DNA of 64,000 nt from contig NZ_JAHUZE010000002.1 in NCBI RefSeq assembly GCF_019218265.1, forward strand, positions 620,001 through 684,000, read 5' to 3'. Both the position numbers and the translations under genes were made by a program. The notes beneath the pieces were generated by a model. It worked only from the letters and a program-made list of their open reading frames with translations. It had not been told where the DNA came from and searched no databases. This document shows positions 49,703 through 57,995 of this stretch, piece by piece (position 1 is the first letter of the stretch; every line of letters starts with the position of its first letter). Source of the stretch: Maritimibacter dapengensis. GTDB lineage: Bacteria > Pseudomonadota > Alphaproteobacteria > Rhodobacterales > Rhodobacteraceae.

Positions 49703-50749
49703 ATGACCGAGAAAAACAACGGAATCACCTATGCCGACGCGGGCGTCGATATCGACGCTGGCAACGAACTTGTCGAACGGATCAAACCGGCCGCGAAGCG
49801 GACGAACCGGCCGGGCGTCATGGCCGGTCTTGGTGGTTTCGGCGGGCTGTTCGATCTCAAGGCGGCGGGATACACCGACCCGGTTCTGGTCGCGGCAACC
49901 GATGGCGTGGGCACCAAGCTCAAGATCGCGATCGACACTGGCAACGTGGGCACGGTCGGGATCGATCTTGTCGCCATGTGCGTCAACGACCTTGTCTGCC
50001 AAGGGGCTGAGCCGTTGTTTTTCCTCGATTATTTCGCGACGGGCAAGCTTGCGGTGGACGATGCGGCGACGATTGTCGAAGGCATTGCCGAGGGATGTCT
50101 CACTTCCGGCTGCGCGCTGATCGGTGGGGAAACGGCAGAGATGCCGGGGATGTATGCCGACGGTGACTTCGACCTTGCGGGTTTCGCCGTGGGCGCGATG
50201 GAGCGGGGCACGGCACTTCCCGCTGGCGTGGCCGAGGGAGACGTCCTGCTGGGCCTGTCTTCATCTGGCGTGCATTCGAACGGCTACTCGCTCGTCCGCA
50301 AACTGGTCGAGGTCTCAGGGCTTGGCTGGGATGCAGATTGTCCTTGGGGCGAGGGAACGCTGGGCGAGGCGCTTCTGGCCCCGACGCGTCTTTATGTCAA
50401 ACCCGCGCTCGCTGCGATTGCGGCCGGGGGCGTTCATGCATTCGCACATATCACCGGCGGCGGGTTGACGGAAAACATACCGCGGATCCTGCCGAAAGGT
50501 GGTCAGGCGCTGATCGACCTCGATGAATGGGCGCTGCCGCCTGTGTTCGATTGGTTGGCCGAAACCGGCAAGATGGACCAGGCCGAGATGCTGAAGACGT
50601 TCAACTGCGGCATCGGCATGGTGATCGTGGTCGACGCGAAGTCGGTTCGCGAGGTCACGCAGGCGCTCGAGGAGGCCGGGGAGACGGTCACGCAGATTGG
50701 CCGCATTAATCCGGGCGATGGCGTGCAGTACCTGGGCTCGCTCCTGTGA
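49703..50749 (+). CDS. purM: phosphoribosylformylglycinamidine cyclo-ligase (AIR synthetase)
   Basis: 348-residue PurM, which closes FGAM to AIR with ATP in purine synthesis. [13 protein letters not shown] near residues 9-21, [12 protein letters not shown] near 66-77, and [11 protein letters not shown] near 143-153 are hallmark segments; [15 protein letters not shown] near 250 completes the active site. Translationally coupled to purN through GTGA (50746-50749). Expected cytoplasmic. Confidence 0.97.
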   Translation: MTEKNNGITYADAGVDIDAGNELVERIKPAAKRTNRPGVMAGLGGFGGLFDLKAAGYTDPVLVAATDGVGTKLKIAIDTGNVGTVGIDLVAMCVNDLVCQGAEPLFFLDYFATGKLAVDDAATIVEGIAEGCLTSGCALIGGETAEMPGMYADGDFDLAGFAVGAMERGTALPAGVAEGDVLLGLSSSGVHSNGYSLVRKLVEVSGLGWDADCPWGEGTLGEALLAPTRLYVKPALAAIAAGGVHAFAHITGGGLTENIPRILPKGGQALIDLDEWALPPVFDWLAETGKMDQAEMLKTFNCGIGMVIVVDAKSVREVTQALEEAGETVTQIGRINPGDGVQYLGSLL

Positions 50750-51336
50750 AACGGGTCGCGATCCTGATTTCCGGGTCAGGCTCGAACATGGTCGCTCTTG
50801 CTGAAAGCATGGTGGGCTATCATCCGGCGCGACCCTGCCTCGTTCTGTCGAATGTACCGGGGGCTGGGGGATTGGCCAAGGCCGAGGCGATGGGCATCGA
50901 CACCGCAGTCGTGGATCACAGGCCATTTGGAAAGGACCGCGAGGCGTTCGAAGCGGCCCTGATCGAGCGGATTGACCGGGCGGCGCCGGATATTATTTGC
51001 CTCGCAGGGTTCATGCGGATCCTGACGCCGGTTTTCATCACGCATTATGCGGGCCGGATGCTCAATATCCATCCCTCGCTCCTTCCAAAGTACAAGGGCT
51101 TGAACACCCACGCCCGCGCGATCGCGGCGGGGGATGAGGAGGCGGGCTGCTCGGTACACGAAGTCACGGCGGAACTCGACGGGGGCCCTGTATTGGGACA
51201 GGCGCGGGTGTCGATTGCGCCGGATGACACGGCCGAGACGCTGGCTAAGCGCGTCCTTCCAATGGAACACCGACTGTATCCGGAGGTGCTCGCACGCTTC
51301 GCGACTGGGGACAGGACACCGATCTCTCTGCGCTGA
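50746..51336 (+). CDS. purN: phosphoribosylglycinamide formyltransferase
   Basis: 196-residue 10-formyl-THF-dependent GAR transformylase. [10 protein letters not shown] near residues 5-14, LAGFMRIL near 86-93, [12 protein letters not shown] near 106-117 with the catalytic Asn and His, and a late Asp in [10 protein letters not shown]. Starts with GTG overlapping the purM stop by four bases, so PurM and PurN are co-produced. Confidence 0.96.
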   Translation: MKRVAILISGSGSNMVALAESMVGYHPARPCLVLSNVPGAGGLAKAEAMGIDTAVVDHRPFGKDREAFEAALIERIDRAAPDIICLAGFMRILTPVFITHYAGRMLNIHPSLLPKYKGLNTHARAIAAGDEEAGCSVHEVTAELDGGPVLGQARVSIAPDDTAETLAKRVLPMEHRLYPEVLARFATGDRTPISLR

Positions 51337-51399
51337 CCCCTTTCTCTCTCGCCCGATTGCCGATAAACGGGACTGCGAACAGGCTGAAGACAAAGCAGT

Positions 51400-52563
51400 A
51401 TGAAAACGATAACGACGACCGATGCGCTGGCAGAATACTGTGCCCGCGCGGCAACCTTTCCTTACGTCACCGTGGATACGGAATTTCTCCGAGAGCGCAC
51501 GTATTATTCCAAGCTGTGCCTCGTGCAACTCGCGGTCGCGGGTGACGACGATGCAGAGGATGCCGTCCTGGTCGATCCGCTGGCCGAAGACCTTTCGCTC
51601 GAACCGCTCTATGACCTCTTTCGCGATGAAGGTGTGGTGAAGGTCTTCCATGCTGCGCGTCAGGATCTCGAGATATTCTTCGTCGATGCCGGGCTGATCC
51701 CGTCGCCCATGTTCGATACGCAGGTGGCGGCAATGGTCTGTGGCTTCGGGGATCAGGCAGGGTATGAAACGCTCGTGCGCAAGATCGCGAAAGCGCAACT
51801 CGACAAGTCTTCGCGCTTCACTGATTGGTCGCGCAGGCCTCTAACGGAGGCCCAGAAAACCTATGCGATCGGCGATGTCACCCATCTGCGCGAGATTTAC
51901 GAATACCTGAAGGCCGAACTGGAAAAGACGGGTCGCGCCAAATGGGTGAAGGAAGAGCTGTCGGTTCTGACCGATCCGGACACCTACGTGATCGAACCGT
52001 CCGAGGCCTGGAAACGCGTCAAGACCCGGACCCAGTCGGGCCGCTTCCTCGCAATCGTGCGCGAACTCGCTCGGTTTCGTGAAGGATACGCCCAGTCCCG
52101 CAACATTCCACGCAACCGGGTGTTCAAGGACGATGCCTTGATGGAATTGGCGTCGACCAAGCCGCGGGATGCGAAAGACCTGAACCGGTCGAGGCTTTTG
52201 CTTCGTGAAGCGCGGCGCGGCGAGATCGCCGACGGCATCCTTGCCGCAATTCAGGTGGGGCTGGAAACGGCGCCCGAAGACATGCCGACGCCGGACAAGA
52301 ACGGACGCGAAAAGTTGCAGGTCAACCCGGCACTGGCCGATCTTCTGCGGGTCCTATTGAAGGCACGGTGCGAAGACACCGGCGTCGCGCAGAAGCTGAT
52401 CGCATCAGCAGCCGATCTCGATCTGCTCGCGGCTGGCAAACGCGGCATTCCGGCGCTCAAGGGCTGGCGCGCAGACGTTTTCGGCAATGATGCATTGCGC
52501 TTGTGCGACGGCGAATTGGCCCTTGGAGTCAAAGGTTCGTCCGTGCAGGTGATCGAAACCTAG
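51400..52563 (+). CDS. rnd: ribonuclease D
   Basis: 387-residue DEDD 3'-5' exoribonuclease for tRNA maturation. Exo I is VDTEFLRE near residues 26-33, Exo II VFHAARQDLEIFF near 86-98, Exo III YAIGDVTHL near 155-163 (DEDDy Tyr), followed by HRDC domain(s) from about residue 205. Length matches alphaproteobacterial RNase D. It starts 63 bases after purN and its stop overlaps the convergent lipoprotein gene by 4 bases. Confidence 0.95.
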   Translation: MKTITTTDALAEYCARAATFPYVTVDTEFLRERTYYSKLCLVQLAVAGDDDAEDAVLVDPLAEDLSLEPLYDLFRDEGVVKVFHAARQDLEIFFVDAGLIPSPMFDTQVAAMVCGFGDQAGYETLVRKIAKAQLDKSSRFTDWSRRPLTEAQKTYAIGDVTHLREIYEYLKAELEKTGRAKWVKEELSVLTDPDTYVIEPSEAWKRVKTRTQSGRFLAIVRELARFREGYAQSRNIPRNRVFKDDALMELASTKPRDAKDLNRSRLLLREARRGEIADGILAAIQVGLETAPEDMPTPDKNGREKLQVNPALADLLRVLLKARCEDTGVAQKLIASAADLDLLAAGKRGIPALKGWRADVFGNDALRLCDGELALGVKGSSVQVIET

Positions 52564-53036
52564 CGGCCCGCCGTTAAACTGTTGTTCGCGCCAATGACGC
52601 GGATGCGATTGGCACTCCCAAGCGTCAGATCCGAGACGAAATGGGCGATGTGAACGGTCCGCGCGGGAACGCTCGATTGCCGCGTGCGCCACGGCGGCGG
52701 TGCAATTCGGAACGTGTAGCTCATGACGCCGTCTACGGGCGTTTCGCGGTTTTCCGGCACGAGTTCCGCATCCCAGTATCCAAGACGTGGCGGGAGACCC
52801 GTCGCCCGGATGAGGTATCCACCGGATGCGCGTTCGATCTGGAGGCTGGTCACTTGAGCGACCGGTCCCCGGTAGTCGCCCTGCTGCGTCGCAGCCCAGC
52901 CCTCTTCGGGCTCCAATGTCACGAGTTCTATGTCGTCCTTCGGTCCGAACCAATCGGTCGGATTGAGGCTGAGACCTGTATCGCAGCCAGCTAGGGCCAC
53001 CAATAGTGCAAGCGCGCCGAAGATGCGGAAAATCAT
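52560..53036 (-). CDS. lipoprotein of unknown function
   Basis: 158-residue protein with a type II signal peptide: MIFRIFGALALLVALAGC ends in the lipobox LAGC with Cys18. The rest is beta-rich with Trp and Pro, including GYLIRATGLPPRLGYWDAELVPE and AHFVSDLTLGSANRIRVIG, common in small Rhodobacterales lipoproteins. The second residue after Cys is Thr, so outer-membrane sorting is possible. GGGGGAC precedes ATG 53036. Divergent from sufE. Confidence 0.85.
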   Translation of the reverse strand: MIFRIFGALALLVALAGCDTGLSLNPTDWFGPKDDIELVTLEPEEGWAATQQGDYRGPVAQVTSLQIERASGGYLIRATGLPPRLGYWDAELVPENRETPVDGVMSYTFRIAPPPWRTRQSSVPARTVHIAHFVSDLTLGSANRIRVIGANNSLTAGR

Positions 53037-53153
53037 GTGCGTCCCCCGTTTGTTGTCTTTGCCTAGCCGAAAGCGCGGGACTTGAAAACCCGGGAGTTGC
53101 AGGTCTGGACCTTTTGCCTCGTCGCGCCTAGGTGGGGAGCAAAGGAGACACGC

Positions 53154-53564
53154 ATGGCCACGCAAGCATTTGAGGGTATCGTCGAGGATTTCGAGTTTCT
53201 GGACGATTGGGAAACGCGCTATGCCCACGTGATCGACCTGGGCAAGGCGATGCCACCGTTGGAAGACGCGCTCAAAGTCCCCGCGACCAAGGTCGAGGGA
53301 TGCGCAAGCCAGGTCTGGCTGATGCCCGAAATCGACGGCGCAACCTTCCATTTTCGTGGCGATTCCGATGCACTTATCGTGCGGGGGATCATTGCGGTGC
53401 TGGTCGCGCTTTATGACGGTGTTCCGGTCGATGAAGTGCCGAAAATCGACGCGCGGTCCGAGCTTGGGCGGCTGAGCCTTGAAGAACATCTCTCCGCCCA
53501 ACGCTCGAACGGCCTCAAGGCGATGATCCAGCGGATCAACAAGCTGGCGGTCGAAGCTGCCTGA
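53154..53564 (+). CDS. sufE: SufE-family sulfur acceptor
   Basis: 136-residue SufE, which accepts persulfide from the SufS cysteine desulfurase for Fe-S cluster assembly. The acceptor Cys lies in KVEGCASQVWL near residue 50, DWETRYAHVIDLGK near 18-31 is the usual start, and LSAQRSNGLKAMIQRI the end. AAAGGAG at 53141-53147 fixes ATG 53154. No other suf genes are adjacent. Confidence 0.94.
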   Translation: MATQAFEGIVEDFEFLDDWETRYAHVIDLGKAMPPLEDALKVPATKVEGCASQVWLMPEIDGATFHFRGDSDALIVRGIIAVLVALYDGVPVDEVPKIDARSELGRLSLEEHLSAQRSNGLKAMIQRINKLAVEAA

Positions 53565-53583
53565 CGACGCGCGATCCGCAGAG

Positions 53584-54210
53584 TCAGAGCGCGGTGATGG
53601 CGGGGGCGAGATCGCCGTACCCCGTCTCCCGCCGCTCGTAAGCAAGTCCCAGTTTTTTGGCCGCGGCGCGCGCTTTCGCGTCGAGATGCGGATCGTCGGT
53701 CTGGGCGAGATAGACGAGCTTTTCATAATTTCCGAAATAGGCGTCGCGAAGCTCGGGATGCCGGTCAAGGCCAAGGGGCCGCGTGACGAACGCATCGAAC
53801 TGCCGCGCGAGGAAATCGGTCAGGTAGAAGGCCGTGACCTCGTCTCGTGCTGAAAAAGCCGCGGTGCCTTCGAAAAAGCTGTAGCAATGGGGGCCGTCGA
53901 GCATCTCGACACCATGTTTTGCGCAGATTTTGGCAATGGCGCCGCCTGACCCGCAATCGGCATAGGCCACGAAAATCGTCTCGTATCTCCCGCGACACGC
54001 ATTGATCGTCGCCTCGAGCGCCGGGGCGATCCGCTCCGGGCGATTGTGCAGGATGGCAGGTAGGCAGGTGACATCGACATGGTCGAGACCGGAGGTGGAA
54101 CGAATGGCGAGGATTTCGCGGGCGAGGGCGCCGCACCCTATGACGAGAACGCGTCCGTTGCCATCGGCCGCTAGTCCTTCCTCACGCAATGCCTCGTCGG
54201 ACAGGCTCAT
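53584..54210 (-). CDS. DUF1638-family protein
   Basis: 208-residue protein with a Rossmann-like start VLVIGCGALAREI (residues 21-33), a Cys-rich centre (VTCLPAILHNRPE, VAYADCGSGG), and GPHCYSFFEG near 107-116. DUF1638 proteins frequently sit with corrinoid methyltransferase genes and may bind metal or corrinoid, but no activity is proven. Its start overlaps the YbjQ stop as ATGA (54207-54210), and it is last of a five-gene leftward operon begun by a corrinoid protein. Confidence 0.87.
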   Translation of the reverse strand: MSLSDEALREEGLAADGNGRVLVIGCGALAREILAIRSTSGLDHVDVTCLPAILHNRPERIAPALEATINACRGRYETIFVAYADCGSGGAIAKICAKHGVEMLDGPHCYSFFEGTAAFSARDEVTAFYLTDFLARQFDAFVTRPLGLDRHPELRDAYFGNYEKLVYLAQTDDPHLDAKARAAAKKLGLAYERRETGYGDLAPAITAL

Positions 54211-54518
54211 TTGAACCGGATCGCGGTGCCGTAGGCGAGGATTTCGGAAGCCCCTTGGGCGATGGTCGAAGTTTCGAACCGCGCCGAGATCACTGCATCT
54301 GCCCCCATCGCGCGGGCTTCGGCGATCATGCGGTCCAGCGCCTGTTCGCGTGCACCAGCCATGAGCGCGGCGTATTCCTTCACCTCGCCGCCGACGAGGT
54401 TTCGCAGCGAGGCGACGATATCGCTTCCGATATGCTTCGCGCGAACGGTGGAGCCGCGCACGAGGCCGAGCGCTTCGATCTCGCGCCCGGGCACATGATC
54501 GGTCGTCAGAACCTGCAT
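54207..54518 (-). CDS. YbjQ-family (DUF74) protein
   Basis: 103-residue YbjQ/UPF0145 protein, forming pentameric rings in structures of relatives. TTDHVPGREIEALGLVRGSTVRAKHIG (in parts: VPGREI, GLVRGSTVRAKHIG) and ARAMGADAVISARFETS are diagnostic. Often annotated heavy-metal-binding, without proof. ATG 54518 shares its first base with the upstream stop (TGATG) and its stop overlaps the DUF1638 start, so all three are coupled. Confidence 0.9.
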   Translation of the reverse strand: MQVLTTDHVPGREIEALGLVRGSTVRAKHIGSDIVASLRNLVGGEVKEYAALMAGAREQALDRMIAEARAMGADAVISARFETSTIAQGASEILAYGTAIRFK

Positions 54519-54733
54519 CACTTTTCGATCCTGTCGTAATGGTCGTCTTCGGAATTGCCGATACGGTCGGCAATCACCCGCCAGACCACGTAGGCAATGA
54601 GCGCCGCAGGGATAAGGACGAGCCAACCCGCCGGCATCTGTAGCGAGGCCGCGACGAGCGTGCCGATCCAGACAGTGAGGCCGGCGGCTGCGATGACGGC
54701 GACGAGAATAAGAACGAATTTGTCGAGGGGCAT
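54518..54733 (-). CDS. small membrane protein
   Basis: 71-residue protein with two hydrophobic helices (about residues 5-30 and 35-55) and a charged C-terminal tail (NSEDDHYDRIEK). Stop and the YbjQ start overlap (TGATG). GGGAAAGGA lies upstream of ATG 54733. No known family. It probably anchors or accompanies the YbjQ/DUF1638 proteins. Confidence 0.78.
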   Translation of the reverse strand: MPLDKFVLILVAVIAAAGLTVWIGTLVAASLQMPAGWLVLIPAALIAYVVWRVIADRIGNSEDDHYDRIEK

Positions 54734-54784
54734 GGGCGTTCCTTTCCCTTATGAAATGGAGCAGGGCGCAGGGGGTTGCAAGGT

Positions 54785-54958
54785 TTAACGATCCCTGCGC
54801 GAAAGCCCGTTCCAGGCGAGCGAGAACATCATGACGAGCGGGAGAAGCGCGAAAAACACCTGACCCGTCAACTGGTCGGCGCGAAAGGCCGCGACAAGGA
54901 TCGCCCCGGCCCCACCGACGGAAATGAGCACGAGCCCCCAGAGGAGCGCCCGCCGCAT
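54785..54958 (-). CDS. small membrane protein
   Basis: 57-residue protein with two membrane helices (residues 3-24 and 32-50) and basic ends (MRRALL start, NGLSRRDR end). ATG 54958 overlaps the corrinoid-protein stop by one base (TGATG). It lies 51 bases before the next small membrane gene. No known family; probably part of the same operon. Confidence 0.72.
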   Translation of the reverse strand: MRRALLWGLVLISVGGAGAILVAAFRADQLTGQVFFALLPLVMMFSLAWNGLSRRDR

Positions 54959-55662
54959 CAGCCCGCGTGCGCCCGGTTGTGTTTGCGCGCCATCAGCTCT
55001 TTCGCGGTCTCGACCGCAACGGCTGCGTCCCGGCAATAAGCGTCGGCCCCAATGGATTTTCCGAATTCCTCGTTCAACGGTGCGCCGCCCACGAGAACGA
55101 TGTAATCGTCGCGAATACCCTGCGCGACCATCTCGTCGATCACGATCTTCATGTAAGGCATCGTCGTGGTCAGAAGCGCCGACATGCCGATGATGTCTGC
55201 TTTTTCCTCGGCGGCTTTGCCGAGGTAGTTCTCGACCGGGTTGTTGATCCCGATATCCACAACTTCGAACCCCGCGCCCTCCATCATCATGCCGACAAGG
55301 TTCTTGCCGATGTCGTGGATGTCGCCCTTGACCGTGCCAATCACCATCTTGCCAATGGTCGGAGCGCCGGTTTCGGCCAGAAGCGGCTTCAGGATCGCCA
55401 TGCCTGCCTTCATCGCGTTGGCCGCGAGCAGCACTTCAGGAACGAACAGGATGCCGTCTCGGAAGTCGTGGCCGACGATGGTCATGCCCGCGACGAGCGC
55501 TTTGGTCAGAACGTCATACGGTTGCCACCCACGTTCGAGGAGGATGTTGGTGCCTTCCTCGATTTCCTCCTTCAGACCGTCATAGAGGTCGTCCATCATC
55601 TGGGCGACAAGCTCTTCGTCGTCGAGCTCGGAGAGGATGATATCGTCTTCTTCGTCAGACAT
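54958..55662 (-). CDS. cobalamin-binding (corrinoid) protein, split methionine synthase type
   Basis: 234-residue protein with a B12-binding cap (residues 15-100) and Rossmann cobalamin domain. The histidine ligand is in GDIHDIGKNL near residues 114-123 and the loop GMSALLTTTMPYM near 158-170. It resembles MtbC/MetH B12 modules. In Rhodobacterales, methionine synthase is split into separate homocysteine-methyltransferase and B12 proteins; the matching homocysteine enzyme is encoded 1.2 kb away. Heads an overlapping five-gene operon. Confidence 0.9.
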   Translation of the reverse strand: MSDEEDDIILSELDDEELVAQMMDDLYDGLKEEIEEGTNILLERGWQPYDVLTKALVAGMTIVGHDFRDGILFVPEVLLAANAMKAGMAILKPLLAETGAPTIGKMVIGTVKGDIHDIGKNLVGMMMEGAGFEVVDIGINNPVENYLGKAAEEKADIIGMSALLTTTMPYMKIVIDEMVAQGIRDDYIVLVGGAPLNEEFGKSIGADAYCRDAAVAVETAKELMARKHNRAHAG

Positions 55663-55782
55663 TGCCTTACCTTTCAGGCGGTTCGCGCTTCTTCCCCCTT
55701 ATATGCGAGATCGCGCCCGGGCAATCACGACCGTTTGCGACATGGCGAAATGTAACTGCGACCTTTGCAGGGAAGTATGAAT

Positions 55783-55797
55783 GTTCTACTAATGTTC
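55783..55797 (+). promoter_or_regulatory. LexA-type SOS box (GTTC-N7-GTTC)
   Basis: An exact GTTC-TACTAAT-GTTC direct repeat, the consensus LexA site of Alphaproteobacteria. It ends two bases before the start codon of the radical SAM gene, so LexA binding would block transcription or elongation. Confidence 0.75.
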
Positions 55798-55799
55798 TC

Positions 55800-56879
55800 A
55801 TGAGCGAAGAGATTCTTCATATTGATCATGAGCGGCGTCGCGGTCGCGGGGCGACCAGCAATGCCTCGGGGCGTTACGAATCGCTCGCGCGCGTCGAGAT
55901 CGACGACGGTTGGGGGCAGGGACATGGCGAGGCGTTTCGCACGGACGTGCGGATCGAACGTCCGCGGTCTGCGATCACCAGGAACAGTTCGCCCGACGTG
56001 CCGTTCAACCGGTCGCTGAACCCATATCGCGGATGCGAACACGGCTGCATCTACTGCTTCGCCCGGCCCAGCCACGCCTGGCTCGGCATGTCACCGGGGC
56101 TGGATTTCGAAACCCGCCTTGTGGCGCGTCCGGGGATCGGTTCGGTGCTGGCCCGCGAATTCGCGCGCCGACGGTATCAACCCGAAACCATCGCGATCGG
56201 CACGAACACGGACCCATATCAACCGGTCGAAGCCAAAATGAAGGTGATGCGCGAGATTCTCGAGGTGCTTCGCGCCCATCGTCACCCCGTCGGGATCGTC
56301 ACCAAAGGCACCTTGATCGAGCGCGATCTCGATATTCTGTCCGACCTAGCAAAGGACGGGCTGGTGCATGTCGGGGTGTCCGTGACCTCACTTGACCGTA
56401 CCCTGTCGCGCCGCATGGAGCCGCGCGCGCCCGCTCCGGCCCGCCGCATCGCGACGATACGGGCGCTCGCGCAGGCCGGGGTGCCGGTGCGTGTCATGGC
56501 TGCGCCAATGATTCCGGCTCTGACCGACCCGGAACTCGAAGCGATCCTCAAGGCAGGGTGCGAGGCGGGGGCACAGGCGGCGAGCTGGATCATGCTGCGC
56601 CTGCCGCTTGAAGTGTCGCCGCTTTTTCGCGACTGGCTCGAAGCGCATTATCCCGGCCGGGCGTCTCGCGTCATGGGCCATGTGCGCGACATGCATGGCG
56701 GGCAGGATTACGATCCGCGTTGGGGGCATCGGATGCGGGGCGAAGGGGCCTATGCCGAGGTCGTCGCCAAGAGGTTCGAGATCGCGGCAAAGAGGCTCGG
56801 ATTTCGGGACCTGCCAACTCTTCGCACCGACTTGTTCGAGGTGCCGCGGAAACCGTCCGCGCAGTTGGAATTGTTCTGA
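55800..56879 (+). CDS. PA0069-family radical SAM protein (SplB-like)
   Basis: 359-residue radical SAM enzyme. The 4Fe-4S motif is CEHGCIYC (CX3CX2C) near residues 79-86, and GTNTDPYQPVE near 141-151 and GIVTKGTLIERD near 175-186 are typical of the spore-photoproduct-lyase-like PA0069 group. Function is not established, but DNA repair has been considered for this group. A LexA box immediately upstream supports a DNA-damage role. ATG 55800 was chosen because the LexA box would otherwise lie inside the gene and the upstream sequence is not protein-like. Confidence 0.88.
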   Translation: MSEEILHIDHERRRGRGATSNASGRYESLARVEIDDGWGQGHGEAFRTDVRIERPRSAITRNSSPDVPFNRSLNPYRGCEHGCIYCFARPSHAWLGMSPGLDFETRLVARPGIGSVLAREFARRRYQPETIAIGTNTDPYQPVEAKMKVMREILEVLRAHRHPVGIVTKGTLIERDLDILSDLAKDGLVHVGVSVTSLDRTLSRRMEPRAPAPARRIATIRALAQAGVPVRVMAAPMIPALTDPELEAILKAGCEAGAQAASWIMLRLPLEVSPLFRDWLEAHYPGRASRVMGHVRDMHGGQDYDPRWGHRMRGEGAYAEVVAKRFEIAAKRLGFRDLPTLRTDLFEVPRKPSAQLELF

Positions 56880-56897
56880 ATGCGCCCTGTCAGGCGA

Positions 56898-57917
56898 TCA
56901 CCCCTTGCGGCGTCGCCCCTTGCGCTCGCGGCGGGCGGGTCCTTCGCCATCCGTGCCGTCCGAAGGAGACGAGAACCCACCAAGCGCCTGCGTGATCTTG
57001 TCGAGCGTCGGCGTCTCGCCGCGGGGCCGGGTTTCCAAAGCCTCGCGCATCCGCACCAGGTGTTCGGTCGTGGTGCCGCAGCAACCGCCGATGATCGTCG
57101 CGCCGCTGTCACGGGCGAGGACCGCGTAGTCGGCCATCAAGTCCGGCGTGCCGTCGTAATGGATGTGACCGTCGACATACTTCGGGATGCCCGCATTCCC
57201 CTTGGCGATGATCGGGCGTTCGCTGCCCGAAGCCTGAAACCCCAATACGGTGCGCAGAAGGTCGGAGGCGCCGACGCCGCAATTTGCGCCATAGGCGAGG
57301 GGTGGGTTCGGTAGCGTCTCGACCATCTTGGCGAGGTCGGCGGAGGTGAAGCCCATCATCGTGCGCCCGGCAGTGTCGAAGCTCATCGTGCCGCACCACG
57401 GCATTTCGGCCAGCTCGGCGGCGCGCGCGGCGGCCTTGTATTCATCGGGGGCCGAGATGGTTTCGACCCAGAGCACATCCGCGCCGCCGTCTTTCAGTGC
57501 TTCGGCCTGTTCGTGGAACATCTCGACGGCGGAGTCGTAGGAGAGCGGGCCCATCGGCTCCATGATTTCACCGGTCGGGCCCATCGAACCGGCGACCACG
57601 ACCTTCCGTCCCGAAGCATCGGCGATTTCGCGACCCAGCTCGGCAGCGGCACGGTTCAGTTCGCCCACCCGGTCCTGCGCGTTGTGGAGTTTCAGGCGCG
57701 AGGCGGTTCCGCCGAAACTGTTGGTCAAGAACAGGTCCGAACCCGCGTCCACGGGACCCTGGTAAAGCGCGCGAATGCGATCAGGGTGCTCGACGTTCCA
57801 CAATTCCGGTGCATCGCCCGAAACCAACCCCATGTTGAACAGCGTGGTGCCGGTGGCACCGTCGGTCAAAAGCCAATCACGTTGGGACAATAGCTCCGAG
57901 AGCGCATTGGTGGTCAT
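56898..57917 (-). CDS. homocysteine S-methyltransferase (split methionine synthase, catalytic part)
   Basis: 339-residue zinc methyltransferase barrel, equivalent to the N-terminal domain of MetH. LLTDGATGTTLFNMG near residues 16-30, GANCGVGASDL near 213-223 (first Zn Cys) and GGCCGTT near 281-287 (Zn Cys pair). It would methylate homocysteine using a methylcorrinoid protein, probably the one encoded at 54958-55662. The Arg/Lys-rich C-terminal tail (KGRRRKG) is an extra. AAAGGA eight bases upstream supports ATG 57917. A potentially structured leader lies upstream. Confidence 0.88.
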   Translation of the reverse strand: MTTNALSELLSQRDWLLTDGATGTTLFNMGLVSGDAPELWNVEHPDRIRALYQGPVDAGSDLFLTNSFGGTASRLKLHNAQDRVGELNRAAAELGREIADASGRKVVVAGSMGPTGEIMEPMGPLSYDSAVEMFHEQAEALKDGGADVLWVETISAPDEYKAAARAAELAEMPWCGTMSFDTAGRTMMGFTSADLAKMVETLPNPPLAYGANCGVGASDLLRTVLGFQASGSERPIIAKGNAGIPKYVDGHIHYDGTPDLMADYAVLARDSGATIIGGCCGTTTEHLVRMREALETRPRGETPTLDKITQALGGFSSPSDGTDGEGPARRERKGRRRKG

Positions 57918-57985
57918 GTGAAGCATCCTTTCGCTAACGAGCGTGGATGTGCCACGAAACCGATCAGGGTGCAAATCGGCTCATG
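57918..57985 (-). promoter_or_regulatory. candidate structured mRNA leader of the homocysteine methyltransferase gene
   Basis: The leader can form three hairpins: CCGAT/ATCGG (57960-57979), CGTGG/CCACG (57942-57956) and CGCT/AGCG (57932-57943). CATCC (57945-57949) could alternatively pair with GGATG (57924-57928), which overlaps the AAAGGA ribosome site. This resembles translational switches but matches no riboswitch consensus I can confirm. Confidence 0.25.
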
Positions 57986-57995
57986 TGTCGAAAAT

